A stretch of 64,000 nt of DNA from Desulfospira joergensenii DSM 10085 (GCF_000420085.1 NZ_ATUG01000002.1:2046001-2110000); one strand, 5' to 3'. Positions 11,901 to 18,148 are shown, numbered from the stretch's first letter. The notes: generated by a model not told the origin, from the sequence alone. A program made the numbers and translations.

Positions 11901-12914
11901 AAAGCCAACAATGGGAAAAAGGTCTGGAACCACGATGCAATGATGGAGAAGGCAAAGGATATTTCCGATAAAGCCCACGGCGTTTATGAAAAATCCAACC
12001 GCCCGTTTCACATGCGGGGACAGAACATCGGGGCCCGTACCTTGCAAATGGCCTATGTTTTTCAGACGTTTCAACATAACTACATTCAGGAAATAGTCCG
12101 CCTTGGGGTCGATAAAAAACAGGCAAAAGCGGCCCTCTATATGCTGCTTTCTCCGGTTGTTTTCGGGGCAGGGGCAACTTTACCCATGGGGCTTGCGAAG
12201 CTGATCTCAAAACTTCTTGACTGGGACGATCCAGACGAGGGCTTGGCCCAATTTATGGAAAAGAACCTTGGCCCAGGAGCGGGGAATCTTTCCAGATACG
12301 GAATCACGGGCATTGGAGGTCATGGTGTCAGTCTAAAAGGATCCCTTGCATTTAGGTTTGGTGCCCCCGGATCTTTCGTTGATATTTTTGGGGCTCCGGG
12401 ATCCGTGGTAAGCGATATCTGGGAAGGTGGAAAAAATGTTGTCAAAGGACACTATCAGGAGGGGTTTGAAAAGCTGGCGCCGGCAGCTCTGGGGAATGTG
12501 TCCAGAGGAATCCGAGAGTCAGCGTCTGGAGTTACAACTCGGTCCGGCAGTCCAGTGTTTTTTGGTGATGAACCATTGAAAGGAGATACTATTGACACGA
12601 TCCTTCGCGTGCTTTCTTTCAATCCAACCCATGTCGCAAAAAAACGGGATATCCAGTGGAATGAATACCAGGTTCAGACCCGATTCAAAAATCGAAAGAC
12701 GGAAATTTACAAAAGACTGAGACTGTTTTACAGCCAGCCTCCCGGGAAAAGAAGCCGACACGAGAGAATAAAGATTGAATCGGATATCCGGGATTTTAAC
12801 AATGAAGTGAGGGAAAAAGAGATTTCCAGATATGTCCCGTTGATAACCGGACAATCAATCAGAAATGCGGTTTCCAAAAAGCCGTCTAAAAAGGAACGAT
12901 TAAGGGCGAGCTAA
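2925..12914 (+). CDS. Giant phage polyvalent protein (PLxRFG-type), 3,329 aa
   Basis: One uninterrupted 3,329-aa frame. Visible layout: residues about 130-330 are Gly/Ala-rich and hydrophobic; about 360-470 are Pro/Gln-rich; about 612-745 resemble the inorganic-pyrophosphatase-like domain of polyvalent proteins; about 800-960 form a charged linker; about 1075-1510 are an LPD1-like metallopeptidase with H1193-E-W-F-H1197 and a possible third ligand near E1435; about 1520-1705 resemble the MuF C-terminal (BECR-fold) domain; about 1710-1890 hold a second zincin motif, H1798-E-L-Y-H1802; about 1940-2070 are RadC/JAB-like with H2019-N-H-P-G-G and D2032; about 2105-2200 look like a second, degraded RadC-like unit; residues 2469-2477 carry a PLxRFG-like motif (YFPRLRQSG); about 2700-3329 resemble LPD38. 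Such proteins are thought to be packaged and injected to act on the new host. Position matches gp16-like ejection proteins. Family names come from motif memory, not a search. Confidence 0.85.
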   Translation: MNMPFDLKSALKEMSEEEVARYLTHASNLDYDLLKEQNFTDAQINQGILEMAPEDYETLASQSFNEKNYGDVQRGLIRGGHNVASSYGGMAALGGDVLERAGAESLGKSVQDYGMGVYQEHEKEASLFPKDKFSDSKFGWALGTFAEQVPVMAEITIGAALSGGGGALLGKKILQEGVEAAAKKAVVKKMASRGAKAGMAATVFPLETGLNYGELRNEHGVKAPLSSVFFGSLATAMEFIPGGNIKIVDSLLDAAKKGDGGVMKTIARELLASMPSEAAQEAGQETMSVLNVVANTDEKFLTRDNFLRILESAGAGGMMGGAGGTVKGGINAFRQGRGRGVSSEEGSPGPVNEPESGQTGTAPRAEPGPVDPDAGTNAFNALSHETKTGLEQIRDDSIGRMNAFAQPVVQRSAPEQAIEQTPVQPPGQMSTPPGQTPVQPSIPDDELNRMVNQEHIEMQDEVDRINEVIDNSDDPFLNPVKRVPQENQKTSGYQRKAQKTFEKIYLGQNHGDIKKSLDVIETTNRYREELLSDKGALEARAKETRMSPEDLKRNLELDLAENLPLENIIREHLTKASPRKGMEEESDAKDRELSRVNTDPSEAQKEAGNYKKAHINFMGFDVSIENPAGSTRKGVDGSGKAWESTMQSHYGYFKRSLGKDGDQVDVFINPDSREDGKIFVVDQVDPGTGKFDEHKVMMGFGSPEDAKAAYLSNYEDGWQGLGEITEVGRDDFKAWLGDRKRTKKPFALGKSTVSPEKITESGENVTENLENITDLSPGDPVQWSTKTGKIFTGKLTTKRSDGRWDVTKDQDDRNSIVDESMLEKVVQKQVVAADEVTTRSTTDKNTDTAGRIPENNDEDLIAKDDGSPREKTSKSVGSEIGKTDDRAPGSTEKKSDAPGRITEKDDPAERSTSESPSKIEDFGEKIGGARKDIAVKTGSSSKKKEQKDTGWKARYQVSKIENETVRRNGEYVDSDRNGKWGIWDKRKKKSRWGLPQPIGGKVFDSEEEAKAARPLLALAEKHSIYSVGENRYSIFRKINDRKRVRVVKEDFESRDAAKEYMVKNADEILSSKLSFGEEVLPKPEQVYRYGKERRQGDIAPDAFSNVFGFRGVEFGNWVSKTEERQEVMNHAYDALLDMAEILNIPPKAVSLNGELALAFGARGKGLSGAAAHYEPAYAVINLTKMAGAGHLAHEWFHAFDHYLGRLDGKAETEKITNSRGDSVYKRQTEQMTFATHGFQFSKSGAREELREAYKKFVKTMLVKGEKYVDDTQQVERFLSRAKDALKSRLDNIRDGLSKQLDKRYWKRKNAPATPEQLLRFDELSDMLINGEQLELETKVVDSKRRSHFPATRHTNAILDEMSNIYKAVRGRTGFSENGDNTIGKLAGPIGAYRQRIKLLKEAESGKEKIRTIPTKFVMQAKEADQARSKSYWSTEHELAARAFAAYLEDRLSDKKAQNDFLAYHAHGAVIVPVYPEGLFMPYPEGVERQEINKAFDNLFDEIKTKETDKGVALYSVSDDFSLNGDDFREQLQSFLKSPDGWKKPLKIKGTPKVLQILGAENHPILINPSTLKKVLFEKHGLPIDLIKQIPEKISDPIMVFDSATVPGSLVAMTELNHDGKTLVAAIHLNIKKGKHLINRISSVYGREKDSHFTNWIKRGLLRYQNTQKTKDWFHSRGLQLPKGENSLLNSNKILTEKDLVKNIQYSINQTPGQGVSFQDIQSRFKGQDVFLSPDGSISIRLKNGTGVQITQVQEIGGKDVRLAMKAGRVAKDGIILGKYKNKTITLNKDLASNFTRDHELYHFLVDMGMITEGERLRLLAKFQALKKKNQIRFKPSDLREENEANMFAQILEDREAYRKTPLGRLIQKIMDFVNGLLYIGRKSIRKLARSVESGKIFDRDTVTTPVYEVSAGKGSFKENGKPSRISDAKFPDVELRQTGEIQVPNKGKIGGAGEIAAIFSSLSDAAQEEAWGVALDKSNQIIEVHKFSKGLADEAPGHVNQMTGHLLKNEDVHTVYLVHNHPGGTVFPSPADKATIKSVDASLRLNKITTKGVVISDGEYIEFDKRDVDIPEKIPAKDMDSTAPVSERRIAKRSPQPDFIINEDDPFTQLMRFDGERDGILLADGGGQEIAFIPYEKGKTIRESTIDILAAAARHNATYAVIHAKTLDNTNRWKLYGRLAEGLRSQGITVLDVITEHPATGPMSLVEAKKMYGPRIEGMEALDSDEVLYQTSEDLVYGLAQDTYFQQAVDLVTGTLKYRKDKGEGHRDDISTLASIFKTTMYNADKIGGAAKRAFDIFRKQPDWKFEKQRELLFDGDESLQARIENYRKKDKAGYQKLNDYIVNQDVMGRGHIVREEGDVFVLYHWKKEGGAKKRLGIFESEDEAWEYSREIEAQESGLNEMGQDALKATRMITRKMYLHYAQDMKAAIESYKAANLPLPEITTVRNGKEVQIDLETLSKELGDRQGYYFPRLRQSGQWKVSGKKKGRKAHQYFDSRVLADKYRAGLDRKGFKTELTQVGKLSEDVYQALEPLLSLQQTINKTLREMSNKDKERVLEDRNLSTEWRGETFVVKGRGIGVDVEEVLTPLGGKYKDHFVKTARGEKYSPEIHFENVDPADVEALEERILKSVLYSGHLFKDMDVEFATAFAKQFDAVLKGRGSRARMIARTDAVGEDVSRGYEEDLISALVQAANSAAGGYAKGQVAQQATAAIMGRDISWQDFQEQHGGGIIQDLEKELADLEIYSPKELEQKKIYREDLRKLRGSLFNRKFISLEEVEDIQKQAATLQKKIDSITKYRDPALAQKIQARLNEARTGLYEQYQHMTRERSLQEDKQGKIYRDITATLKDILRNEEAADRLIGMVKAAAVFKYLGFRVSSALINVTNMITGVPAVMNGETKDGISITSALKHVAIGIKEYSLSRRGKSKYQDLFDEIAKKGWDEPKFNREAFSALQGRLGRGWNLAMETSMFMFGVTEKMNRAATIAGTYLAMKKANNGKKVWNHDAMMEKAKDISDKAHGVYEKSNRPFHMRGQNIGARTLQMAYVFQTFQHNYIQEIVRLGVDKKQAKAALYMLLSPVVFGAGATLPMGLAKLISKLLDWDDPDEGLAQFMEKNLGPGAGNLSRYGITGIGGHGVSLKGSLAFRFGAPGSFVDIFGAPGSVVSDIWEGGKNVVKGHYQEGFEKLAPAALGNVSRGIRESASGVTTRSGSPVFFGDEPLKGDTIDTILRVLSFNPTHVAKKRDIQWNEYQVQTRFKNRKTEIYKRLRLFYSQPPGKRSRHERIKIESDIRDFNNEVREKEISRYVPLITGQSIRNAVSKKPSKKERLRAS

Positions 12915-13021
12915 ACTGTCATTGAATAACATTGGATTTTAACTAAAAATAACACTGAATCTCGTTATTTGGATTGTTCCAAATGCGGCTTTTTGGACTG
13001 ATCATCTGAAGAGCAAAAAAT

Positions 13022-13071
13022 AAAGGGCAATTACGGTGCCGTAATCATCGTGATTGCCCTTTATTTTTTTT
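13022..13071. terminator. Rho-independent terminator after the giant gene
   Basis: A 10-bp perfect stem (AAAGGGCAAT at 13022-13031 with ATTGCCCTTT at 13053-13062) is followed by a T-run. An A-run on the other side makes it potentially bidirectional. It separates the structural genes from the next unit, starting at 13,100. Confidence 0.8.
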
Positions 13072-13099
13072 AGGGAAGAAAAATTAAAGGAGAAGTGAA

Positions 13100-13447
13100 A
13101 TGAAAAAATTGAGGTCTTTGTTCATAATATTATTTTTTTTAACGGTTCTTATAGAGTTAGCATATGCCACGATCCGGGAACCCATTGTCACGCCGCTGAA
13201 CACATCTACATATACCGCTATTGTGGCGGTATATCCGTGTCCAAACGGTTTCACAGTCTGGGTGGAAGATGAAACCGGATACTACTATGCCACTGACCAG
13301 GCCGGAACAAATCCAGTCGAAATGAACGGAAGAGGGGCCATGACCTTCCCTGATTCTACCGTGAAAGGAGAAACAATCATCTGGATAAAGGCCAAAACCG
13401 GCACCCCTAATTTCATTCTCCAGCCGGCCAGGAGAGGAGGCAGATAA
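13100..13447 (+). CDS. Small secreted phage-encoded protein
   Basis: A 115-aa protein with a clear Sec signal peptide (MKKLRSLFIILFFLTVLIELAYA, cleavage after the AYA). The mature part of about 92 residues looks beta-rich (alternating Thr/Val/Tyr, including YTAIVAVYPCPNGFTVWVED). ATG 13100 has an AAGGAGAAG site upstream. It lies three bases before the next secreted protein, so the two are a pair. No family is recognised. It may be a partner or subunit of the following fibre-like protein, or a lysogenic conversion protein exported to the envelope. Confidence 0.65.
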   Translation: MKKLRSLFIILFFLTVLIELAYATIREPIVTPLNTSTYTAIVAVYPCPNGFTVWVEDETGYYYATDQAGTNPVEMNGRGAMTFPDSTVKGETIIWIKAKTGTPNFILQPARRGGR

Positions 13448-13450
13448 TCC

Positions 13451-15634
13451 GTGAAAAAGCTTTTCTTTCTTCTCTTTGTTTCCCTTCTCGTCATTTCCTC
13501 GGCCTGGTCTGGGGGGATTGTTCTTGATGATAGTCCTCTTCAGATTGGTGGCGGCATAATCAGATCTCGTTTTGACGATGCGGGTCTTTACAAATACGCA
13601 TTCTATTTTGAGCCGAAAAAAATCTTAATGGACCAGGTGTCCGGCCAGCCAATGATCGTCCAGGATCTCCTTGCCGGTCGGCCCGGGTATAATGGTACCG
13701 TTCACGGGGTAGGGGAGGCCGTTGTTGATTCGGATGGGCTTTTGACCTATGGGGCTTATACGAATCTCATTTTTTGGTCTGAAGATATCAGTAATGCTTT
13801 ATGGTGGACATTTGGGGCTAGTAAAGAGGCGCCAAACAGATTCGTGGGGCTGGAACAGGGAGCCCTTGTTGCCCAGGACATAACAACTATTGAGGGCATG
13901 CTCTATACGTTCTCATTTGTTGCGTCAATACCTCCAGGGGCACAGACAGACAACTATCGTATTGCCCATTATGGTTCAGCATCTGCCTCTTGGACAGCAC
14001 TGCCCATAACGACATTCCCCAAACCGTTCTCGGTTACTGTTCTCGGTAAAGAAGGTGGCGGTATTGTAAATTTTGGAATCCAGGACTGGAACACATCAGA
14101 CTGGGCTGAAATCACAGTCACTGATTTTCAGGTCACAGAAACACCCTATGCCCTCCCATACGTCAGAACAGAGGGATCCGCAGTAAGTGTTCCTGAGAAC
14201 TACAGTGATGCCGACCAGGGGCTTAAGTTCCAGATGGTTCCTGATGAGGTCGGAAGTGTTTATACAGGACCAGTAATAGGACAAGAACTAATTGTTAATG
14301 GCCAATTTACTGACACAACATCTGTAGATACTACCGTTGCACCGTTTACGGGATGGGATAATTTATCTACTCATGATGCAAATAATAAATGCACAATTGA
14401 AAATGGAGCTTGTCGCTTAATATCAGACGGAACCTATACCGGTATCGGGGCGCCACCGTCAGTAATAGGTAAATGTTATGAACTGAATATTGAAATTGTA
14501 GAAGTAATTTCTGGTCAACTTGCTGTGCTAGATGGGTTCTTAAATACTCTTGGTCTATTAGATTCGCCTGGAACATATAAATTTAGATATAAAGCTACAG
14601 AAGAATGGGGTGTTCATCTTAAAAGGTATATTACAGATGGACCGACAAACATCGTTTTCGATAATGTTTCATTGAGAGAGGTATCTCGAAACATGGGGAT
14701 GCCCAAGTTATTTGGTGCGCTGGATGGGACTTATACGAATCTTATGCTCTGGTCTGAAGATATCAGTAATGCAGCATGGGATGGCTATGAGGTAAATGTT
14801 GCCGGGCCTAATAAGTTCACGGCGACTGGTGTTACTGGTGGGATGTCCCAGGACATTGAAACCACAGAAGGGGCTTTATACACATTTTCGTTTGCAGCAT
14901 CAGTCCCCGTAGGTGCCCAAACAACCGGTTATTACATAATGCATTATCAAAGTGGCACACTCAGTGATCCAGGATATAATATTACCAATCTTGTCCTCAC
15001 AAATGAGCCGACTCGTTATTCTGTGACTGTTTTAGGCAGACCAGGAGGTGGGGCGATTTCATTTGGAATTGAGGATGATAACGAAGCTAACTGGGCCGAA
15101 ATTACAGTTACAGATTTCCAAGTTACCGAAACCCCATGCATCATGCCTTATGTAAAAACAGAAGATTCTGAAGTTTCTGCGGGACAGACTTCTGGAGAAA
15201 TGGTGATTGAGTGGGTGCCGATGTTTGATTATGATGATGGGATAACCTCAGCCACTGAATCCATTGGAATTATTTCTTCCAGAAATGAAGAACAAAATTT
15301 CGTCTACTTACAGCGAGATAGCGATTGGGCAACAAAATCAACTATCCGTATTTCAGATGAAACTGGATCAGCCACAGCGGTTGATTTCCAATGGCAAAAA
15401 GCGGTCCCATATACTCTCCGTATTATCTATGGCCCTCATCCTGGGTATAGCAATGCTCAGAAAATGCAGGTGGTTGTTACCGATGGAACCACAACCTGGG
15501 ATTCTGGGGTTGAGGATTTCGATGAATCGTTTGACCCCGAAGAATTCCTGTCCATGGCCTTTGGTAACGGATTCCCTCAATACATAAAATCCATCAAAAT
15601 CTACAAGGAACCTAAGTCATGGTTGACAAATTAA
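13451..15634 (+). CDS. Exported fibre-like protein with two carbohydrate-binding-type repeats
   Basis: A 727-aa protein starting at GTG 13451. The N-terminus is a Sec-type signal (MKKLFFLLFVSLLVISSAWS). Two homologous units of about 140 residues begin with the same signature: 'TNLIFWSEDISNALW' near residue 100 and 'TNLMLWSEDISNAAW' near residue 430. Each ends with 'WAEITVTDFQVTETP' followed by a proline-containing tail. The NL..SEDI.NA.W pattern occurs in phage tail and fibre jelly-roll or concanavalin-like domains. The middle (about 275-410) and C-terminal (about 580-727) parts also look like beta-sandwich domains. Placed where T7-like phages keep the tail fibre, it may recognise surface polysaccharide. 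A signal peptide is odd for a cytoplasmically assembled fibre. The middle domain is more AT-rich than its flanks, hinting at a domain swap. Confidence 0.7.
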   Translation: MKKLFFLLFVSLLVISSAWSGGIVLDDSPLQIGGGIIRSRFDDAGLYKYAFYFEPKKILMDQVSGQPMIVQDLLAGRPGYNGTVHGVGEAVVDSDGLLTYGAYTNLIFWSEDISNALWWTFGASKEAPNRFVGLEQGALVAQDITTIEGMLYTFSFVASIPPGAQTDNYRIAHYGSASASWTALPITTFPKPFSVTVLGKEGGGIVNFGIQDWNTSDWAEITVTDFQVTETPYALPYVRTEGSAVSVPENYSDADQGLKFQMVPDEVGSVYTGPVIGQELIVNGQFTDTTSVDTTVAPFTGWDNLSTHDANNKCTIENGACRLISDGTYTGIGAPPSVIGKCYELNIEIVEVISGQLAVLDGFLNTLGLLDSPGTYKFRYKATEEWGVHLKRYITDGPTNIVFDNVSLREVSRNMGMPKLFGALDGTYTNLMLWSEDISNAAWDGYEVNVAGPNKFTATGVTGGMSQDIETTEGALYTFSFAASVPVGAQTTGYYIMHYQSGTLSDPGYNITNLVLTNEPTRYSVTVLGRPGGGAISFGIEDDNEANWAEITVTDFQVTETPCIMPYVKTEDSEVSAGQTSGEMVIEWVPMFDYDDGITSATESIGIISSRNEEQNFVYLQRDSDWATKSTIRISDETGSATAVDFQWQKAVPYTLRIIYGPHPGYSNAQKMQVVVTDGTTTWDSGVEDFDESFDPEEFLSMAFGNGFPQYIKSIKIYKEPKSWLTN

Positions 15635-15672
15635 TGCGGCATAAATGGGCTTGTGAATAGGAGGAGCGGGGC

Positions 15673-16029
15673 ATGGGTCAACCGGTTAGTTATGAAGCTA
15701 TCGTGATATCTGGACTCTGCGGTGTTGGGCTTAAAATTGTCTGGGATTGGGCAATTTCTGGAAGGATCAAAAAAGAAGCCCCATACGTCACATCTAAAGA
15801 GTGCGAAACCCATCGGGAGAAATGCTGTATCGCCCAAACTAAACGAGATGTTTCAAATCTCAATGTCCGTGTCACTGGCACTGAAAAGCAACTTGACGAA
15901 GGGAAAAAAACATTCAGTGAAATTCAAACGGATATAAAGGGCATTAACAAGTCAATAACCAAGATTGCCGCGACAATGGAATTCTTGAAACCGGAAAAAG
16001 TGGTAACCCATGGATCACATCGAAATTGA
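15673..16029 (+). CDS. Holin-like membrane protein with coiled coil
   Basis: A 118-aa protein starting at ATG 15673 after a GGAGGAG site. Residues about 5-28 form one hydrophobic segment (YEAIVISGLCGVGLKIVWDW). The rest is charged and predicted coiled coil (SNLNVRVTGTEKQLDEGKK and following), with a Cys pair 'KCCIAQ'. One membrane segment plus coiled coil, at the head of a tight gene cluster with hydrolases, suggests a lysis accessory or holin of the XhlA-like architectural class, though with the membrane segment at the other end. It overlaps the next gene by 20 bases, so translation is probably coupled. The role is inferred from topology and position. Confidence 0.55.
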   Translation: MGQPVSYEAIVISGLCGVGLKIVWDWAISGRIKKEAPYVTSKECETHREKCCIAQTKRDVSNLNVRVTGTEKQLDEGKKTFSEIQTDIKGINKSITKIAATMEFLKPEKVVTHGSHRN

Positions 16030-16408
16030 CAGGAAAGAGTCCTCTGCCACCGAAACAATCAGTTTCATGACGGTTAACGGCCAGGCCTTCGGGGTTGTCC
16101 TGGAACCCCCAAAAAAAGGCAATGAACAGGATATTTCTTGTATCCCCACGGGCGTTTATAAGGCCAGAAAGTATGAATCCCAGAAATTCGGGCGGACCTG
16201 CATCGCCCTCTATGATGTTTACGGACGGGAATACATTTCCATTCACAACGGGATCCACCATCTCCATACCAAGGGATGCCTGATTGTCGGGCTATATTCC
16301 GGGGAGTACGACGGGAAACGGGCCGTCATGAAGTCCAAGGCGGCCCTTAAAATGCTCACCGATATGGTGGGCGATGATATCAGGGTAACGATTAGGGAGG
16401 CTTTTTAA
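16010..16408 (+). CDS. DUF5675 family protein
   Basis: A 132-aa protein resembling the DUF5675 family: a central 'SCIPTGVYKARKYES' segment, then 'REYISIHNGIHHLHTKGCL' and 'SKAALKMLTDMV'. The H-x-G...KGCL pattern recalls the His...Gly-Cys active-site arrangement of YkuD-type L,D-transpeptidases, so an activity on peptidoglycan is possible but not shown. DUF5675 genes often sit in phage lysis or tail regions. It overlaps the holin-like gene at its start (ATG 16010) and ends one base before the next small membrane protein. Family assignment is from recognisable sequence pattern. Confidence 0.7.
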   Translation: MDHIEIDRKESSATETISFMTVNGQAFGVVLEPPKKGNEQDISCIPTGVYKARKYESQKFGRTCIALYDVYGREYISIHNGIHHLHTKGCLIVGLYSGEYDGKRAVMKSKAALKMLTDMVGDDIRVTIREAF

Positions 16409-16409
16409 A

Positions 16410-16559
16410 ATGAATTTGACCCCATGGACCAAACGCTTTGCACTGGTCTGCCTGGCTACATGCATAACCACTGCTATTATTTGTCGGGAAAGCCACATTG
16501 CCGCTTTTTTAGCTGGGGGCATGCTGACCATAATTAATCCGGAGAAGAAAAATGGATAA
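16410..16559 (+). CDS. 49-aa phage membrane protein in the lysis cassette
   Basis: A short frame of 50 codons from ATG 16410 to TAA 16559. An AGGGAGG site lies just upstream, and the stop overlaps the ATG of the next gene (16552), as in translationally coupled lysis genes. The product has two hydrophobic segments: residues about 10-25 (FALVCLATCITTAII) and about 30-42 (IAAFLAGGMLTII). Two short membrane segments and a charged tail fit a small holin, antiholin or spanin-like component. No family is recognised. Support is the ribosome site, exact packing between neighbours and the membrane-protein composition. Confidence 0.6.
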   Translation: MNLTPWTKRFALVCLATCITTAIICRESHIAAFLAGGMLTIINPEKKNG

Positions 16560-17133
16560 AGAACTCCTGCGCATTGCCGGCCGTGCAATCAAAAGAGTCT
16601 ATGACGGTGAATGCCAGGACATGGGTTCTACAGAATGTGCTTTAACCCTTGAAATCTACCGGGGAAACCCCATCCAGGTCCTGGCTATCGGTGGCTCAAA
16701 TGAGGGGATTGACTGGTTCTGGAATGCGCTCATGGTGTCATGGGACGGTGTGAAATACTGCTCTTATCTGTCCGCCCAGAGGATAGCAAGGCGTTTTTCC
16801 CGGGATAAGACAATGCCCTTACTGGTGACCGGGCACTCCAAGTCTGGACCCACCGCCTTGTACTGGAAAAAACGATATGGTGCCGATTCCTGCATTTCCT
16901 TTTGTCCGGCCAGGGGCTTCCGAAAACCGATTCCCCTAGACAACACGATCATTGTAATTGATCCGGACGATCCGGTACCCAAACTCGGGGCCCTGAACTT
17001 CAGGCACCCCATTTGTGAAAAAATAATTCTCCCGGATGACCATAAGGGGCTTTCCGTGGGGGATCATTTTATAGACCATATAATCAATTATTTTGAAAAG
17101 GAGGAAGGAAATGAGTGTATTGAAGTGGCTTGA
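16552..17133 (+). CDS. Lipase-like alpha/beta hydrolase in the lysis cassette
   Basis: A 193-aa protein with the core of a class 3 lipase-like alpha/beta hydrolase. The nucleophile elbow is 'LLVTGHSKSGPTAL', with Ser96 in G-H-S-K-S-G; the usual glycine after the elbow is Ser98. A candidate acid is in 'VIDPDDPVP' and a candidate His in 'GDHFIDHI' near the C-terminus, in the expected order. There is no signal peptide, so release would depend on a holin or on lysis. Its place between a putative holin and a lipoprotein suggests an esterase that helps break the envelope, analogous in role (not in sequence) to LysB of mycobacteriophages. A recognisable endolysin is not seen here. The product is an inference from motif and context. 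Confidence 0.65.
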   Translation: MDKELLRIAGRAIKRVYDGECQDMGSTECALTLEIYRGNPIQVLAIGGSNEGIDWFWNALMVSWDGVKYCSYLSAQRIARRFSRDKTMPLLVTGHSKSGPTALYWKKRYGADSCISFCPARGFRKPIPLDNTIIVIDPDDPVPKLGALNFRHPICEKIILPDDHKGLSVGDHFIDHIINYFEKEEGNECIEVA

Positions 17134-17602
17134 AACCCTGGTTATTTTGGCCCTGGTTTCTATGGGTTTGACATTGATGATGGGATGCTCTGGAAAAGGA
17201 GGCCTCTCAGTAGCGGATATCTACCCCAATGCCTGTGATTCCATTGAGCCCGGGGAATCCTATTTCTGTGATTGGGCAAAGGAACTCGGGATCGATAATT
17301 TAAGCTTGTTTGTTGACGGGATCATGGTTGCCAATGTCTTTGTCATTGAAAGCGGTAAAGCCTATACAAAAGAGGAATGTATTGCTGCCGTGAAAAGCCT
17401 GCGTTCCTTTGTGGAAAATCCGGTATCATACTTCGCCCTGGCAACGCAGCTCGGTAAAATCGTGGATAAGTACCCGCTTGTATTTCAGGCTTCAGCGGAT
17501 ATTATGGGTAAAATGGTGGTCAATACCATGATCATGAAGACCAAGGACCGTGAACTGGCTTTAGCCCGGCTTGATCAAGTGCTTGCCGGCCTTGGCACAT
17601 GA
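17111..17602 (+). CDS. Phage-encoded lipoprotein
   Basis: A 163-aa protein starting at ATG 17111 with a GAGGAAGG site; the upstream TTG at 17093 in the same frame is less likely. The N-terminus is a lipoprotein signal (hydrophobic ALVSMGLTLMMGC, lipobox LMMGC). The mature region begins GKGG and contains 'NACDSIEPGESYFCDWAKELG'; the rest is helical. It overlaps the hydrolase gene by 23 bases. In a lysis cluster an outer-membrane lipoprotein could be an o-spanin, though 163 residues is long for one; an envelope-modifying protein is equally possible. The function is unknown. Confidence 0.65.
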   Translation: MSVLKWLETLVILALVSMGLTLMMGCSGKGGLSVADIYPNACDSIEPGESYFCDWAKELGIDNLSLFVDGIMVANVFVIESGKAYTKEECIAAVKSLRSFVENPVSYFALATQLGKIVDKYPLVFQASADIMGKMVVNTMIMKTKDRELALARLDQVLAGLGT

Positions 17603-17656
17603 CCGAGAAAATGATAAATTGAATTTGCTCCAGGCGGTCTGGGGCAATCAGCTTTT

Positions 17657-17692
17657 AAAAAGAGGGGGACTACTTGGTCCCCCTCTTTTTTT
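17657..17692 (+). terminator. Terminator of the phage late operon
   Basis: AAAAAGAGGGGGA (17657 on) pairs with TCCCCCTCTTTTT across a loop of about 8 bases and runs into a T-tract. It closes the lysis operon. A similar terminator lies at 21,913 at the end of the cargo region. Confidence 0.85.
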
Positions 17693-17725
17693 ATGGCGAA
17701 TTTGATATTCAAGTTTGTTATGTAT

Positions 17726-17790
17726 AAACCTGATTTTTTCGGATGGGCTTGCAATGAAATCAAAAATAAGGTTACTCTCCAATAATCTTG
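17726..17790 (+). repeat. Direct repeat, copy A (upstream of lipoprotein cargo)
   Basis: A 65-bp stretch matching 18585-18649 at 45 of 65 positions without gaps, including a perfect 15-mer GTTACTCTCCAATAA (17771-17785 and 18630-18644). The two copies bracket the lipoprotein and zinc-finger genes, suggesting a duplicated or inserted cassette. Confidence 0.6.
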
Positions 17791-17827
17791 CTTCTTTTCA
17801 ATCACTTAATTCAATTAAGGAGATTTC

Positions 17828-18148
17828 ATGAAGATTAAAAAATTTCAGCAATTAAGGTTAGTGGCCATTTTAATATTTGCTATGGCCATTTCTGGGTGTG
17901 CAATCAGCAAAAAGACGTATCTGCCTGATGGAAGTGAAGGATATAGTATTAGCTGTGACGGGGCGGCAGTTGGGATAAATGTTTGTTTTGAAAAAGCCGG
18001 GGAACTGTGTGGTTCAAAAGGCTATGAAATTTTTAATCGGGAAGGTCAATATGTGCCCTTTGCGATGGGATCAGTAAATGGGAATCAGGCCTTTGTAACC
18101 TATGGTTCTTTCAACACAAAAAGTATTATGATTAGGTGCAAAAAATGA
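17828..18148 (+). CDS. Small lipoprotein (prophage cargo)
   Basis: A 106-aa precursor with a lipoprotein signal: LVAILIFAMAISGC, lipobox ISGC, Cys about 25. The mature part of about 82 residues has four more cysteines (SCDGAAVGINVCF, ELCG, IRCKK), suggesting disulfides in the periplasm or outer membrane. ATG 17828 has a perfect AAGGAG site. The stop overlaps the next ATG (ATGA at 18145-18148), so the two genes are coupled. It is AT-rich relative to the structural genes and lies after the late terminator, so it is probably cargo expressed in the lysogen. No family is recognised with confidence. Confidence 0.65.
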   Translation: MKIKKFQQLRLVAILIFAMAISGCAISKKTYLPDGSEGYSISCDGAAVGINVCFEKAGELCGSKGYEIFNREGQYVPFAMGSVNGNQAFVTYGSFNTKSIMIRCKK

